Assembly (NCBI RefSeq): GCF_021245735.1 | Contig: NZ_JAJISB010000001.1 | Span: 310,001-374,000 of the forward strand | Length of the DNA stretch: 64,000 nucleotides | Reading direction: 5' to 3' | Source of the DNA: Brevibacillus daliensis | GTDB lineage: Bacteria > Bacillota > Bacilli > Brevibacillales > Brevibacillaceae | Shown: positions 1 through 9,547 of the stretch, piece after piece | How positions within the stretch are numbered: the first letter of the stretch is position 1 | Layout: each line of letters opens with the position of its first letter | Program-made: the position numbers and the translations under genes | Notes under the pieces: generated by a model | What the model was told of the DNA's origin: nothing | The model's database searches: none | The model's input: only the letters and a program-made list of their open reading frames with translations

Positions 1-1088
1 CCATACACGGCTAGCCCGTTAATTACCCCAATTTGAGCTTTTTCGTGGACTTGTTTCTCCTGGCGCGGGGACTTCTGACTGCTGTGAACGACCCATTCCA
101 CGTCCTGTGTCGTTACAACTTGCCTGTTTTCCGTCATACAAATACCTGCTGCAATTTGCAAGGTATTAATAGCTTCACGACCATTAGTAGCATATCGTTC
201 AATAATTGGAATTGCTTCAATATCCATTTGGATATTCATTTTTTTCATCGCATTCTTTATGATACTACCAATTTCATTTGGTTTAAGTGGACGGAAAAAA
301 ATCTCTAAACAACGTGACCGGAGCGCAGGCGGAATTTCTTCAGGCGTTCTTGTCGTTGCACCCACTAACCGAAAATCAGCTGGCAGACCATACTGAAAAA
401 TTTCATGAATATGCGCAGGGATTTGATTGTTTTCTTCACTATAATAGGCACTTTCCAGCATTACTTTACGATCTTCCAGCACTTTTAGCAGTTTATTCAT
501 TTGTACCGTATGTAGCTCGCCTATTTCATCTAGAAACAGGATTCCACCATGCGCTTTGGTTACAGCTCCTGGTTTCGGTTGCGGAATGCCAGCCTGACCC
601 ATTGAACCTGCTCCTTGATAAATCGGGTCGTGAACAGAACCAATCAAGGGATCAGCGATACCTCTTTCATCAAATCGGGCTATCGTCGCATCAATTTCTA
701 CGAATTTGGCGTCAACTTTAAATGGAGAGATAGCAGTTTTTTTCGCTGCTTCCAGAACCACACGAGCTGCTGCCGTTTTCCCTACACCAGGTGGACCGTA
801 AATAATCACATGCTGAGGATTTGGACCACATAAAGCAGCACGAAGCGCCTTCAACCCATCTTCCTGTCCAACAATTTCTTCCAAGGTACTTGGACGTGTT
901 TTTTCAGATAGCGGTTCTGTTAATGCCACCATCTTCATTTTGCGAAGATAATCTCCTTCTTTTCGTGTTTCTTTATCTGATGTTGTCTTCGTTGTCCGTT
1001 GCATCTTTAATAGATTGAAAAAGTATACGCCAATGATGACCCCGACTACTAATTCAACCATTCCTATTATTAGCGTTGTATATTGCAT
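1..1088 (-). CDS. lonB: ATP-dependent protease LonB, C-terminal part cut by the window edge
   Basis: Reading back from ATG at 1088 gives an open frame to the window edge (about 362 residues seen). It begins with one hydrophobic segment (TTLIIGMVELVVGVIIGVYF), followed by an AAA+ domain with Walker A GPPGVGKT near residue 94, a Walker B-like GGILFLDEIGEL and a sensor-type GATTRTPEEIPPALRSRC. This is the layout of sporulation LonB, a membrane-anchored Lon relative made in the forespore of Bacillus. The Lon catalytic Ser-Lys domain lies beyond position 1 and is not visible. The location next to clpX matches the Bacillus order lonB-clpX-tig, which supports the name. The start is the first Met before the hydrophobic segment; a GGGAGGG-type ribosome site lies about 6 bases upstream. 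Confidence 0.9.
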   Translation of the reverse strand, partial: MQYTTLIIGMVELVVGVIIGVYFFNLLKMQRTTKTTSDKETRKEGDYLRKMKMVALTEPLSEKTRPSTLEEIVGQEDGLKALRAALCGPNPQHVIIYGPPGVGKTAAARVVLEAAKKTAISPFKVDAKFVEIDATIARFDERGIADPLIGSVHDPIYQGAGSMGQAGIPQPKPGAVTKAHGGILFLDEIGELHTVQMNKLLKVLEDRKVMLESAYYSEENNQIPAHIHEIFQYGLPADFRLVGATTRTPEEIPPALRSRCLEIFFRPLKPNEIGSIIKNAMKKMNIQMDIEAIPIIERYATNGREAINTLQIAAGICMTENRQVVTTQDVEWVVHSSQKSPRQEKQVHEKAQIGVINGLAVY

Positions 1089-1220
1089 ATGAATCCCTCC
1101 CCGAGATATGCCTGAATAGGCGTGATCATATGAGGTAGTATTTCCTAGTTGTGGGGAGTGTAAACCAATAGCATGAAGGGAACCAAAACGTAGCCTCTTC
1201 CGAGATTATTAGCTGTAGCG

Positions 1221-1422
1221 GAAGAAGCATATGTTTTGGCTGTAAACTGTTTAAGGTCCCACAAGGAAGCTACGTATGTCCGCTTCGCAAGACAGAGTGA
1301 GGAAAGTGCAAAAAGAAGTAGCCGCTACGCTGTTATCTCATGGATTGCACTTTTTGATCCTCACTCTGTTTTGTACGCTAGGTTGGCCCTTAAAAGGTTT
1401 TTGCCAAAACATATGCTTCTTC
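1221..1422 (+). repeat. Long palindromic element A (about 200 bp)
   Basis: The outer 20 bases (gaagaagcatatgttttggc) are perfectly repeated in inverse at the other end. A second stem (acagagtgagga / tcctcactctgt) encloses an apical hairpin closed by GTGCAA/TTGCAC, whose loop ends in TCATGGA. No convincing coding frame is present. It shares layout and loop motif with elements B (1526-1728), C (38271-38471) and D (38520-38725). Read by its loop motif it points along the plus strand, opposite to element B. Function unknown; either a structured RNA or a small non-autonomous mobile repeat would fit. Confidence 0.8.
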
Positions 1423-1525
1423 TGCGTCGGTGATTTAAACTTACTATGTCATACACTTCGAAGCTTTCACTTTCAACCCTATCACCAACGCGAAGCTACA
1501 TGTTTCTTTGTCACGCCCCATTGGT

Positions 1526-1728
1526 GAAGAAGCATATTTGTCGGCGCTTTTCCTTTGACTGACTACTTAGCGGAGCAAGCAAGCGCGGGGAGAAAAAATT
1601 GCAACCCATGAGCAACATCTATTGTAATTGCTACTTTTTGCAATTTCCACGCGCTTCCTTGCGGAGCGTACAGTCTATTCTTCCTCGCTGGAAGTCAACA
1701 GAAATCAAGCCGACAAATATGCTTCTTC
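1526..1728 (-). repeat. Long palindromic element B, inverted partner of element A
   Basis: The terminal 20-base arms (gaagaagcatatttgtcggc and its exact complement) match within the element but differ from the arms of element A. The apical loop motif reads TTGCAACCCATGAGC on the plus strand, so the element is in the opposite orientation to element A. It also contains cttccttgcggagcgtacag, the complement of a CCGCAAGGAAGC motif found in element C. It lies just past the clpX terminator. About 100 bp without recognisable content separate it from element A. Between lonB and clpX there is no gene, only this pair. Confidence 0.78.
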
Positions 1729-1761
1729 CACCTGCACTAGCGCCACAAAAAAACATGCTAT

Positions 1762-1795
1762 AAAAAGAAAAACCCCGGAGCATCGCTCCAGGGTT
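1762..1795 (-). terminator. Rho-independent terminator after clpX
   Basis: On the minus strand a stem AACCCTGGAGC / GCTCCGGGGTT with a four-base loop is followed by TTTTTCTTTTT. It lies immediately after the clpX stop codon. Confidence 0.85.
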
Positions 1796-1803
1796 GCCTA
1801 TGG

Positions 1804-3063
1804 TTATGCAGATTGAATAATGTCGCCTTCTTTGTTGGTAAGCTGTGGTTTTACTTTCGCGCTTACCACCTCTTCGGTGATTAGACACTTTTCCACATCT
1901 TCTCTAGAAGGAAGCTCATACATCATATCTAGCATGATTTGCTCAATAATAGCACGTAATCCACGTGCACCTGTGTTACGTTTAATCGCTTCTTTAGCGA
2001 TTTCAGTAAGCGCACCTGACGAGAAGTCTAACTCCACACCATCTAGGCTGAGAAGCTTTTGGTATTGTTTGATCAGAGCATTCTTCGGCTCTGTCAAGAT
2101 GCGTACCAACGTCTCTTCATCTAGTGGTTCCAGGGTTGCATGTACTGGTAGACGACCTACAAATTCAGGGATTAAACCGAATTTGAGCAGGTCTTCAGGC
2201 AATACGTACTTCAGATATTCACCTTGTTTCAGGTCAGATTTAATACCCTCTACAAGATCAGATCCAAAGCCAATTACCTTTTTACCAACACGACGCTTGA
2301 TAATCTGTTCGATACCGTCAAAAGCACCACCACAGATAAACAAGATGTTAGACGTGTCAATCTGAATGAATTCTTGGTGCGGATGTTTACGTCCGCCTTG
2401 TGGTGGAACACTTGCAACTGTTCCTTCCAAGATTTTCAACAGTGCTTGCTGTACACCTTCACCTGATACATCACGTGTAATAGATGGATTCTCTGATTTA
2501 CGAGCTACCTTATCGATCTCATCAATGTAGATAATACCTTTTTCAGCTTTCTCCACATCGTAGTCAGCAGCTTGAATCAGTTTAAGCAAGATATTTTCTA
2601 CGTCTTCACCTACGTAGCCAGCTTCTGTCAATGAGGTTGCATCTGCAATAGCAAATGGAACGTTCAGAATGCGAGCTAACGTTTGTGCAAGAAGTGTTTT
2701 ACCGCTACCAGTAGGTCCGATCAGCACGATATTGGATTTAGACAACTCAACATCCTCAATCTTCGCACCGGAATTAATACGTTTGTAGTGGTTATAAACC
2801 GCTACCGCCAAAGACTTTTTCGCCTGATCTTGACCGATGACATAATCATCTAGGATATTACGGATTTCCAATGGTTTAGGAATCTCTTTCATATCGATAT
2901 CTTCATCAGTACCAAGCTCTTCTTGTACAATCTCATTGCAAAGCTCGATGCACTCGTCACAGATGTAGACACCTGGACCAGCTACTAACTTACGAACCTG
3001 CTCCTGAGACTTGCCGCAGAATGAGCATTTCAATTGGCCTTTATCGTCATTAAATTTAAACAT
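1804..3063 (-). CDS. clpX: ATP-dependent Clp protease ATP-binding subunit ClpX
   Basis: ClpX is the AAA+ unfoldase that feeds substrates to ClpP. The 419-residue product starts with the ZBD zinc finger (CSFC near 13-16, CDEC near 35-38), then Walker A GPTGSGKT (about 116-123), Walker B IYIDE (about 178-182), the IGF-type ClpP contact loop (VIGFGSD) and the sensor-2 GARGLR motif. Length is normal for the family. The frame extends to a GTG at 3072, but the GAGGTG ribosome site lies 6 bases before the ATG at 3063, which also matches the usual MFKFND start. It sits downstream of clpP in the order tig-clpP-clpX and ends with its own terminator. Confidence 0.97.
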   Translation of the reverse strand: MFKFNDDKGQLKCSFCGKSQEQVRKLVAGPGVYICDECIELCNEIVQEELGTDEDIDMKEIPKPLEIRNILDDYVIGQDQAKKSLAVAVYNHYKRINSGAKIEDVELSKSNIVLIGPTGSGKTLLAQTLARILNVPFAIADATSLTEAGYVGEDVENILLKLIQAADYDVEKAEKGIIYIDEIDKVARKSENPSITRDVSGEGVQQALLKILEGTVASVPPQGGRKHPHQEFIQIDTSNILFICGGAFDGIEQIIKRRVGKKVIGFGSDLVEGIKSDLKQGEYLKYVLPEDLLKFGLIPEFVGRLPVHATLEPLDEETLVRILTEPKNALIKQYQKLLSLDGVELDFSSGALTEIAKEAIKRNTGARGLRAIIEQIMLDMMYELPSREDVEKCLITEEVVSAKVKPQLTNKEGDIIQSA

Positions 3064-3118
3064 ATTTTTCACCTCACGTCGATGATTTTCTCATCCGCAA
3101 AACGGGATGGCTCTGGCC

Positions 3119-3697
3119 TTATCGGCGCTCAATGACGTTATCAATCAATCCGTAGTTTTTGGCTTCCTCACTAGACATGAAGTTATCACGATCAGTATCA
3201 CGATCAATAATATCATAAGGCTGCCCAGTTCTTTCTGCCAAAATCTCGTTTAATTGACGCTTCGTCTTCAAAATCCAGTCTGCGTGAATACGGATATCTT
3301 CCGCTTGACCACGCACGCCTCCCAGCGGTTGATGAATCATCACTTCACTGTTTGGCAACGCATAGCGCTTACCTTTTGCTCCCGCTGCCAAAAGTACCGC
3401 ACCCATGCTGGCCGCCATGCCAATACAAATCGTCGAGACATCCGACTTTATAAATTGCATGGTATCATAAATCGCCATTCCAGCGGTAACAGAACCGCCT
3501 GGTGAATTTATGTACAGATTAATGTCCTTCCCTGGTTCCTCCGATTCAAGAAACAGCAATTGTGCTACAACAGCATTTGCTACATCGTCATCGATCTCGC
3601 TGCCCAGGAAAATGATACGGTCTTTCAACAGACGAGAATAGATATCATACGAACGTTCGCCTCGGTTAGTTTGCTCTACGACCATTGGGATCAGCAT
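3119..3697 (-). CDS. clpP: ATP-dependent Clp protease proteolytic subunit ClpP
   Basis: ClpP is the tetradecameric serine peptidase that works with ClpX and other Clp ATPases. The catalytic triad is visible: Ser97 in GMAASMGA, His122 in VMIHQPLGG and Asp171 in DTDRDNF. The 192 residues are a normal length. A GGAGGT ribosome site precedes the ATG by 7 bases. It lies between tig and clpX, 56 bases ahead of clpX. This is the arrangement of many proteobacteria; in Bacillus subtilis clpP is at a separate locus. No CtsR-type heptad operator was recognised upstream. Confidence 0.97.
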   Translation of the reverse strand: MLIPMVVEQTNRGERSYDIYSRLLKDRIIFLGSEIDDDVANAVVAQLLFLESEEPGKDINLYINSPGGSVTAGMAIYDTMQFIKSDVSTICIGMAASMGAVLLAAGAKGKRYALPNSEVMIHQPLGGVRGQAEDIRIHADWILKTKRQLNEILAERTGQPYDIIDRDTDRDNFMSSEEAKNYGLIDNVIERR

Positions 3698-3751
3698 AAG
3701 GGGGACCTCCTCTACTTTATTTAGGATACAATGCCAAGGTGTTGTTCATCT

Positions 3752-3782
3752 GAGAAAACAAGGCACGAAGTAATCGTGCCTT
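3752..3782 (-). terminator. Terminator after tig
   Basis: Perfect stem AAGGCACGA / TCGTGCCTT with a five-base loop, followed on the minus strand by TGTTTTC. It separates tig from clpP, so clpP-clpX probably has its own promoter or depends on read-through. Confidence 0.7.
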
Positions 3783-3808
3783 GCGCCTATATCTTAAGAT
3801 TATGCAAT

Positions 3809-5092
3809 TTATTTGCTTTCTGCAACCAACAAATCTACAACTTTACGAGTCAAAATTTCACGGAACAAACCAGCAAGTCCGTCTTGAGCTGCAAAGATTT
3901 TGCGAAGCTCATCTACAGGACGACCATACATTGTAGCGTATTTTTCTAGTTCAGCATTCACATCTTCTTCAGTTGCTTCGATGTTTTCTGCTTTAGCAAT
4001 TGCTTCAAGAACTAGTGCTGTACGTACACGTAGACTTGCATCGTTGCGCATTTGGTCGCGAAGAGCAGATTCATCTGTACCTGAGAATTGGTAGTACAAT
4101 TCAAGGTTCATACCTTGCATAGAAAGGCGTTGCTCAAATTCTTTAACCATTTGATCAAGTTCTGACTCAATCATAACCTCAGGAATTTCGATTTCAGCTT
4201 TTTCAGTTGCTGTTAGAACAAGCTGTTCACGAATGTAGTTAGATTTGTCAGTTTCAGCATTTTGTTCTAGCTTCGCTTTCAAATCTGTTTTGTACTCTTC
4301 CAGAGTATCGAATTCACTTACGTCTTTAGCGAATTCATCGTCCAACTCAGGCAGATTTTTGCGCTTGATGCTGTTCAATTTAACTTTGAACACAGCTTCT
4401 TTACCTGCAAGGTTTGGAGAATGATATTCTTCAGGGAATGTTACAGTGATGTCTTTTTCTTCCCCGATTCCAAGACCAACTACTTGCTCTTCGAAACCAG
4501 CAATGAAAGTATTGGAACCTAGTTCAAGAGAGTAGTCTTCAGCTTTACCGCCTTCAAAAGCTACACCATCTTGGAAGCCTTCGAAGTCGATGTTTACGCT
4601 ATCGCCGTTTTCTGCTTTGCCTTCCTCAACGGAAACCAATTCAGCATGACGGTTTTGCATTTTAGTCAATTCTTCATTCAACTGCTCATCAGCTACGCTG
4701 AAGTCTTTTTCTTCAACTGCAAGACCTTTGTAGTCTCCCAATTTAACTTCAGGTTTAACTGTTACAGTAGCTTTGAAAATAAGATTTTGACCTTTTTCCA
4801 TTTGCTCAACGTCAACTTCTGGACGATCTACAGGATCAATACCTGCTTCACGAACAGCTTGTCCGTAAGCTTTTGGAAGTAAGATATCAAGAGCATCTTG
4901 ATACAGAGATTCCACGCCAAAACGATTTTCAAACATTTTGCGAGGTACTTTACCTTTACGGAATCCTGGAACGTTTACTTTTTTAACTACTTTTTTAAAT
5001 GCATCATCCAGAGCAAGGTCCACTTCTTGAGCTTCGACTTCAATAGTCAGGACTCCCTGGTTATTCTCTAACTTTTCCCATTTTGCTACCAC
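3809..5092 (-). CDS. tig: Trigger factor (ribosome-associated chaperone, PPIase)
   Basis: Trigger factor binds ribosomal protein L23 at the exit tunnel and folds nascent chains. The N-terminal domain carries the ribosome-binding signature [13 protein letters not shown] (about 43-55). It is followed by the FKBP-type domain (about 155-245, beginning [20 protein letters not shown]) and the helical C-terminal arms. The 427 residues are the usual length. The start is GTG (MVAKWEKLE, matching the family's MxxKWEKLE), 8 bases after GGAGGGG. A sigma-A-like promoter lies about 100 bases upstream and a terminator follows the gene. Confidence 0.97.
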   Translation of the reverse strand: MVAKWEKLENNQGVLTIEVEAQEVDLALDDAFKKVVKKVNVPGFRKGKVPRKMFENRFGVESLYQDALDILLPKAYGQAVREAGIDPVDRPEVDVEQMEKGQNLIFKATVTVKPEVKLGDYKGLAVEEKDFSVADEQLNEELTKMQNRHAELVSVEEGKAENGDSVNIDFEGFQDGVAFEGGKAEDYSLELGSNTFIAGFEEQVVGLGIGEEKDITVTFPEEYHSPNLAGKEAVFKVKLNSIKRKNLPELDDEFAKDVSEFDTLEEYKTDLKAKLEQNAETDKSNYIREQLVLTATEKAEIEIPEVMIESELDQMVKEFEQRLSMQGMNLELYYQFSGTDESALRDQMRNDASLRVRTALVLEAIAKAENIEATEEDVNAELEKYATMYGRPVDELRKIFAAQDGLAGLFREILTRKVVDLLVAESK

Positions 5093-5196
5093 TTAAACTT
5101 CCCCTCCTAGATCAAATCCAGAAAACATTGCCTCAAACACACAAAATTATATATGTACTAGGAAGCAATTAATTTACCTGCCATTATAACCATTCC

Positions 5197-5224
5197 AGTA
5201 TATCACATACGAAATAAATTTCAA
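5197..5224 (-). promoter_or_regulatory. Sigma-A-type promoter for tig
   Basis: On the minus strand TTGAAA (-35) and TATACT (-10) are separated by 16 bases, about 105 bases before the tig start and directly after the upstream phosphodiesterase gene. This is a motif match only. Confidence 0.55.
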
Positions 5225-5228
5225 GAAA

Positions 5229-5750
5229 TCAGCGTCTAGTTAAAAATTGGCCGCCGCGTTCGTTGATTATTACACCTTTTGGATTGTAAAACGTAACTTG
5301 AACAGAAACGTTCTCCTCCGTTACCTCAAGCTGCTCAAGCACCGCGTAGCTTGGGGTATGAAACCCTCTTGGCATTAACAAGCTACCTGGATTAATAAAT
5401 AGAACATCTTTTTCTATCCCACAAATTGGATAATGGGAGTGACCGAACAAAACGACATTCGCCCCTACTTCTTCTGCTTTGTAGTGCAGTCGTAACAAAG
5501 AGCTTTTCACATCATACAGATGTCCATGAGTTTGAAAAATGGTTAGATCCTTGTACCGAGTAACTTTTTCCTTCGGTACCTTCTCGAAATCACAATTCCC
5601 TTGGACTAATTCCATCGAAGAAAAAGGGGCCAGATTTTGTTGAACACAAAAATCACCGCAATGTAGAATGACCTCAGTCTGATGACGATCCACAACCTCT
5701 TGCACTTCTTTTACCATACCATGGGTATCGCTGATGATGAGAATGCTCAT
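5229..5750 (-). CDS. ysnB: YfcE/YsnB-family metallophosphoesterase
   Basis: A small calcineurin-like phosphoesterase. The metal-binding motifs appear in order: SDTHG (7-11), the HCGD box (about 30-33), GNCD (about 51-54), THGH (about 74-77) and FGHSHYP (about 101-107). The 173 residues are normal for the MJ0936/YfcE family, whose members hydrolyse model phosphodiesters; the physiological substrate is not known. The start lies 3 bases after the rdgB stop, so it is probably the last gene of the rph-rdgB unit, the same order as rph-ysnA-ysnB in Bacillus. Confidence 0.88.
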   Translation of the reverse strand: MSILIISDTHGMVKEVQEVVDRHQTEVILHCGDFCVQQNLAPFSSMELVQGNCDFEKVPKEKVTRYKDLTIFQTHGHLYDVKSSLLRLHYKAEEVGANVVLFGHSHYPICGIEKDVLFINPGSLLMPRGFHTPSYAVLEQLEVTEENVSVQVTFYNPKGVIINERGGQFLTRR

Positions 5751-5753
5751 GCC

Positions 5754-6362
5754 CTATCTCTCCCTCAGTTTATCTAGTAGCTCACACATCGCTTGAGCGC
5801 GATGGCTGATTTGATTCTTCTCCTCTGGAGATATTTCAGCCATATGCTTTAATCTGCCAGGTAAAAAGAAGACTGGATCGTAACCAAAACCATTTGTTCC
5901 AACTGGAGTATGAGCAATAGCTCCCTCGCAAGTTCCCGTTGCAATAACAGGTTCCTTATCCGGTTCAACATAGGCTAAAGTACATCGAAAACGCGCAGTT
6001 CTTTTTTCCAATGGGACATCAGATAATTTATCAAGGAGCTTTCGATAATTTTCTTCATCGGTAGCATTTTCTCCTGCAAAGCGAGCTGAATAGACTCCTG
6101 GCTCACCATGTAAGGCATCCACTTCTAAACCTGAATCGTCTCCAATAGCAGGAAGCTGCAAGAACTCAGCAATCGTCTTTGCTTTTTTAACCGCGTTCGC
6201 TTCGAATGTCGCGCCATCCTCTTCCACTTCAGGGGCATCAGGGAAATCAGCTACACTAACCACTTCCCAGTCAAGTTCTGCAAACAGCCGGTTCATCTCG
6301 CGCACCTTACCTGCATTACGCGTAGCCAGAACGACTTTCTTTTTACCCACTTGTTCCGTCAT
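5754..6362 (-). CDS. rdgB: dITP/XTP pyrophosphatase (RdgB/HAM1 family)
   Basis: Hydrolyses non-canonical purine nucleotides (XTP, dITP) to the monophosphate, keeping them out of DNA. The family signatures are present: LATRNAGKVREM at the N-terminus, DDSGLEVDAL, GVYSARFAG, NGFGYDPVF and SHRAQAM near the C-terminus. The frame continues upstream to 6383, but a GGGAG ribosome site lies 8 bases before the ATG at 6362, which gives the usual length of 202 residues. Neighbours are rph upstream (29 bases) and ysnB downstream (3 bases). Confidence 0.95.
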   Translation of the reverse strand: MTEQVGKKKVVLATRNAGKVREMNRLFAELDWEVVSVADFPDAPEVEEDGATFEANAVKKAKTIAEFLQLPAIGDDSGLEVDALHGEPGVYSARFAGENATDEENYRKLLDKLSDVPLEKRTARFRCTLAYVEPDKEPVIATGTCEGAIAHTPVGTNGFGYDPVFFLPGRLKHMAEISPEEKNQISHRAQAMCELLDKLRER

Positions 6363-6390
6363 GTTCTTACTCCCGTCTCTCATGTAGTCA

Positions 6391-7128
6391 CTACTCTGCT
6401 TTATATAGTTTTACGTCACCAAGTACTTCTTTTTGTAACGAAACGAGGTCATTGATCCCTTTTTGTGCCAATCCAAGCAGATCGATCAATTGATCATTAC
6501 TAAAAGGTGATTCCTCACCTGTACCTTGCAATTCTACATATTTACCTGCGCCTGTCATGATGACATTCATATCAACAATGGCACTGGAATCCTCTTTATA
6601 ATTAAGATCAAGGACTGCTTCCTCGCCTACTACACCAACAGATGTGGCTGCCAGGAAATCAGTAATCGGATACTCTTTCCACACTCCAGAATCAACAAAA
6701 GTACGCATTGCATCAACCATTGCTACGAATGCACCTGTTATCGAGGCTGTTCTTGTGCCACCATCTGCTTGAATTACATCGCAATCAAGCCAAATGGTGC
6801 GCTCTCCCATTGCTTCCAGCTTAACAACGGAACGAAGCGCTCGACCAATCAAACGTTGAATCTCCATCGTACGACCGCCTACTTTTCCCTTGGAAGATTC
6901 CCGGGCATTACGCGTCTCGGTGGCTCGTGGCAACATGGAATACTCAGCTGTGATCCAGCCCTTTCCTCCGTTTCTCATAAAAGGAGGTACTCTATCTTCT
7001 AGCGTTGCCGTACAGATCACCTTCGTGTCACCAACCTCGATTAGACAAGAACCTTCCGCATGCTTGATATAGTTACGAGTAATCTTTACTGAACGCAATT
7101 GGTCGTTGGCACGTCCATCAAATCTCAT
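6391..7128 (-). CDS. rph: Ribonuclease PH
   Basis: Phosphorolytic 3'-5' exoribonuclease that trims tRNA 3' ends. The sequence has the typical N-terminus ([16 protein letters not shown]), the EYSMLPRAT segment, the [14 protein letters not shown] phosphate-site motif and the [19 protein letters not shown] stretch. The 245 residues are standard. An AGGAGGT ribosome site stands 6 bases before the ATG. It heads the rph-rdgB-ysnB cluster downstream of gerM, as in Bacillus. The 282-base gap to gerM contains the gerM terminator and no recognised gene. Confidence 0.96.
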   Translation of the reverse strand: MRFDGRANDQLRSVKITRNYIKHAEGSCLIEVGDTKVICTATLEDRVPPFMRNGGKGWITAEYSMLPRATETRNARESSKGKVGGRTMEIQRLIGRALRSVVKLEAMGERTIWLDCDVIQADGGTRTASITGAFVAMVDAMRTFVDSGVWKEYPITDFLAATSVGVVGEEAVLDLNYKEDSSAIVDMNVIMTGAGKYVELQGTGEESPFSNDQLIDLLGLAQKGINDLVSLQKEVLGDVKLYKAE

Positions 7129-7374
7129 GAAAAACCTCCTACAATATCCTTCTTAGTAGTTGATACGAATCTTAACAACGGTTCAAGCCGTTTTGATCCA
7201 TAAAAAGCTTTCATATAGTATACCAAGGCACAGAGCGATCTGCCAGTTTTTCCACTCTTCATCACGATATCCTTAGTTACCTTCCTTACTATACCCTTCC
7301 AAACCTCTTCTTTTGCGAATTTATTTCATTTGTAGTCAGGAAGCGAAATCTAGAAATTAATACTTTCTTATACA

Positions 7375-7403
7375 GTGAAAAAAACCACGCCAATTAGACG
7401 TGG
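7375..7403 (-). terminator. Terminator after gerM
   Basis: Stem CCACG / CGTGG closing a short loop, followed on the minus strand by TTTTTTTCAC, 8 bases after the gerM stop. Confidence 0.7.
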
Positions 7404-7410
7404 AGAGGTA

Positions 7411-8478
7411 CTAGAATTCAAATGTATTGATTGTAGCTGGTCTCGAAACAGGCTGATCATATTTTTGCTCTCCTGATTGGGCTAGTGGCTTACCTTCTAC
7501 CAGGACCTGCACCTGTTTAACCCCCGTGTTCTCGATCAGAGAAAGAACCAAGGAGTCCAAGACTTCGGGATTAGCTTCTTTTTTGCTATCAAAAGTAAGG
7601 ATGTCATCGCTCAGATTGACCACTAAGGTATCTTTCTTTTCCTCAACGCCAAGCAGCTTAGTGGTTCGTATCAACGAACTGATTAACTGCGAGCCTTCCT
7701 TTGGCCCTTTTATTAATTCCTGCACAACAACCTCAGCAATTTTATCTGTTTCGGGAACTAATCGAGTTACAGGGACAAAATAGCTTCGTTTGTCATCCAG
7801 CATCCCCTGATAATAGACGGTTACCGCAGTCGTTCTTCCTGGGTGAGCACCCTCAGCCAGCTCTGTATTAATTCCTTTCTCCCTGGTTAAAAGGGAGATT
7901 GGCGTGCCATTCTGCGGCATTTCCTCTAGCTGCTGTCCGTTTACCCAAATGGCAATGTCTTTTACATTAGAGAATTCCGTCATGGATCGGGTGATCGCTT
8001 CCAAAATCTTCTGTTCGTTTTGCTTATTGTAATTTTTGAATTCTGATGAAAACTCAATCGTTGCTTTACCTTCTTTAATGGTCATCCCAAGTACCTTCGT
8101 ACCTTCTGGAAGAACCGGCTCGAACCCCTGAGGTTTCAGCATTTCCACCGGACCGCCTTTTACCATGTACTTCAGCACTTGTTTTGCTGATCCCTCTTCT
8201 TTAGGTAGAACTAGCGAAACGGGAACAACATAACCATTGCTATCAAAGAGATAGACGGTGCGTTGCCACGTTTGAACGGTAGCTTCCCCCGTCCCCTCCT
8301 TACCTGTTGCAGGGTCCTGTGTATTCGTACTTGTATTACCCTGCTCGACAGTTATTGGAGTAGGAGCATCCAGAGGGGCGTTCGACTCTTCAGATGGTCC
8401 AAACAAGCCGCATCCACTCATCAGCACCGAACTGAGCCCTATGATTGCCACCGCTTTTCCGATAGTTTTTTTCCTCAT
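7411..8478 (-). CDS. gerM: Sporulation/germination lipoprotein GerM
   Basis: A lipoprotein with two GerMN domains; in Bacillus subtilis GerM is needed for sporulation septal peptidoglycan events and germination. The N-terminus is a type II signal peptide with lipobox LMSGC (Cys23), followed by a Ser/Thr/Asn-rich linker. The two GerMN repeats span roughly 80-190 and 215-340, each with the YLFDSNGYVVPV / YYQGMLDDKRSYFVPVTR type of strand. The start at 8478 follows GAGGAGG by 8 bases; the longer frame to 8502 has no such site. It sits between racE and rph as in Bacillus. Confidence 0.92.
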   Translation of the reverse strand: MRKKTIGKAVAIIGLSSVLMSGCGLFGPSEESNAPLDAPTPITVEQGNTSTNTQDPATGKEGTGEATVQTWQRTVYLFDSNGYVVPVSLVLPKEEGSAKQVLKYMVKGGPVEMLKPQGFEPVLPEGTKVLGMTIKEGKATIEFSSEFKNYNKQNEQKILEAITRSMTEFSNVKDIAIWVNGQQLEEMPQNGTPISLLTREKGINTELAEGAHPGRTTAVTVYYQGMLDDKRSYFVPVTRLVPETDKIAEVVVQELIKGPKEGSQLISSLIRTTKLLGVEEKKDTLVVNLSDDILTFDSKKEANPEVLDSLVLSLIENTGVKQVQVLVEGKPLAQSGEQKYDQPVSRPATINTFEF

Positions 8479-8550
8479 CCCTATTTCCTCCTCGCAAGAC
8501 ACTTTGTACTACCATGTATACGAGCAGGGCTTGGGTTTATGACTCTTGTC

Positions 8551-9372
8551 TTATAGAAATAGTTGCTCCTCCAAATTGCGTTGTTCCACATGTATCGGAA
8601 CTTGGAGCCACTCTTCTCCAATCTCTTTAAAAATGGCTGGATCTCCACTGGTAAAAAACAGATGATCATGATCCCCAGATTCGCCAGAACTCCGATGCAA
8701 TTCCTGAATAGCCATGAGCGTACTTAATTCACGCGCCGTCTCCTCAGCAGAATTGATAAGAAAAATATCGTCTCCCATTGCTTTTCTGATTAAGGGAGCA
8801 AGGAGGGGATAGTGGGTACAGCCCAAAATAAGCGTATCAAGTTTTTCATTCTTAAGTGGTGCAAGCGTATCTCTAACCGTTTGCCATGCATCTTCCGTAT
8901 GAAGTAACCGATTTTCTACTAAAGGTACGAACTCTGGACATGCCAAACTAACCGCATATAAATCTGGATTAATAGCACGCAGCGCTTCTACATATGCTTT
9001 TGTCCGAATCGTCATTTCCGTACCAATAATCCCAATTCGTCCTGTACGAGTCGCTGAAATAGCAGCACGTGCCCCAGGTTCTATAACTCCAAGCACTGGT
9101 AAATCAAGCCGCTCCTTCGCCTCATGCAAGACAACGGAAGCTGCTGTATTACATGCAATTACCAATGCCTTTAATTCGAACCTGGAGACAAACTGAATCA
9201 GCTGATTGGTGAATAAGCGTATCTCTTGCGAATCGCGCGAACCATATGGACATCTTGCATTATCGCCGAAATAAATGATTTTCTCACGAGGAAGCTGCCT
9301 CATTACCTCCTTCGCCACGGTTAACCCGCCTACCCCAGAGTCAATTATGCCTATTGCTTTTTTCATACTCAT
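8551..9372 (-). CDS. racE: Glutamate racemase
   Basis: Makes D-glutamate for peptidoglycan. The two catalytic cysteines lie in VIACNTAAS and LILGCTHYPLL, and the substrate-binding IGIIDSGVGGLTV and FGDNARCPYG motifs are present. The 273 residues are a usual length. The gene is upstream of gerM on the same strand, as racE-gerM in Bacillus. The symbol racE follows that context; murI would be the generic name. A GGGAG ribosome site is 10 bases before the first ATG; a second ATG two codons later is also possible. Confidence 0.95.
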   Translation of the reverse strand: MSMKKAIGIIDSGVGGLTVAKEVMRQLPREKIIYFGDNARCPYGSRDSQEIRLFTNQLIQFVSRFELKALVIACNTAASVVLHEAKERLDLPVLGVIEPGARAAISATRTGRIGIIGTEMTIRTKAYVEALRAINPDLYAVSLACPEFVPLVENRLLHTEDAWQTVRDTLAPLKNEKLDTLILGCTHYPLLAPLIRKAMGDDIFLINSAEETARELSTLMAIQELHRSSGESGDHDHLFFTSGDPAIFKEIGEEWLQVPIHVEQRNLEEQLFL

Positions 9373-9547
9373 CGTTGTAAAACTCCCTTTTCGGTAGAGA
9401 ATCGTCTTTATCTCTATCTTCTGTCCTTTACTTTACCATATGCCGCCACATTTACACGTGAACATGACTCCCCTGATGTAAAAAGATGAACCACTGGGCA
9501 TCCGCCATCATACCCTATACTGCATAGGCAAAAAAGGGGGATACCAA

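Noticed and set aside
33-833. Plus-strand open frames opposite lonB
   Set aside because: They lie antisense to a clear AAA+ protein, have no domain or ribosome site, and arise from its codon use.
1236-1816. Short frames inside the palindromic elements A and B
   Set aside because: The region is a paired inverted repeat; the frames follow from the palindrome and show no protein-like composition or ribosome site.
7177-7192. Small palindrome AACGGTTCAAGCCGTT upstream of rph
   Set aside because: Too short and isolated, without T-tract or known operator match.
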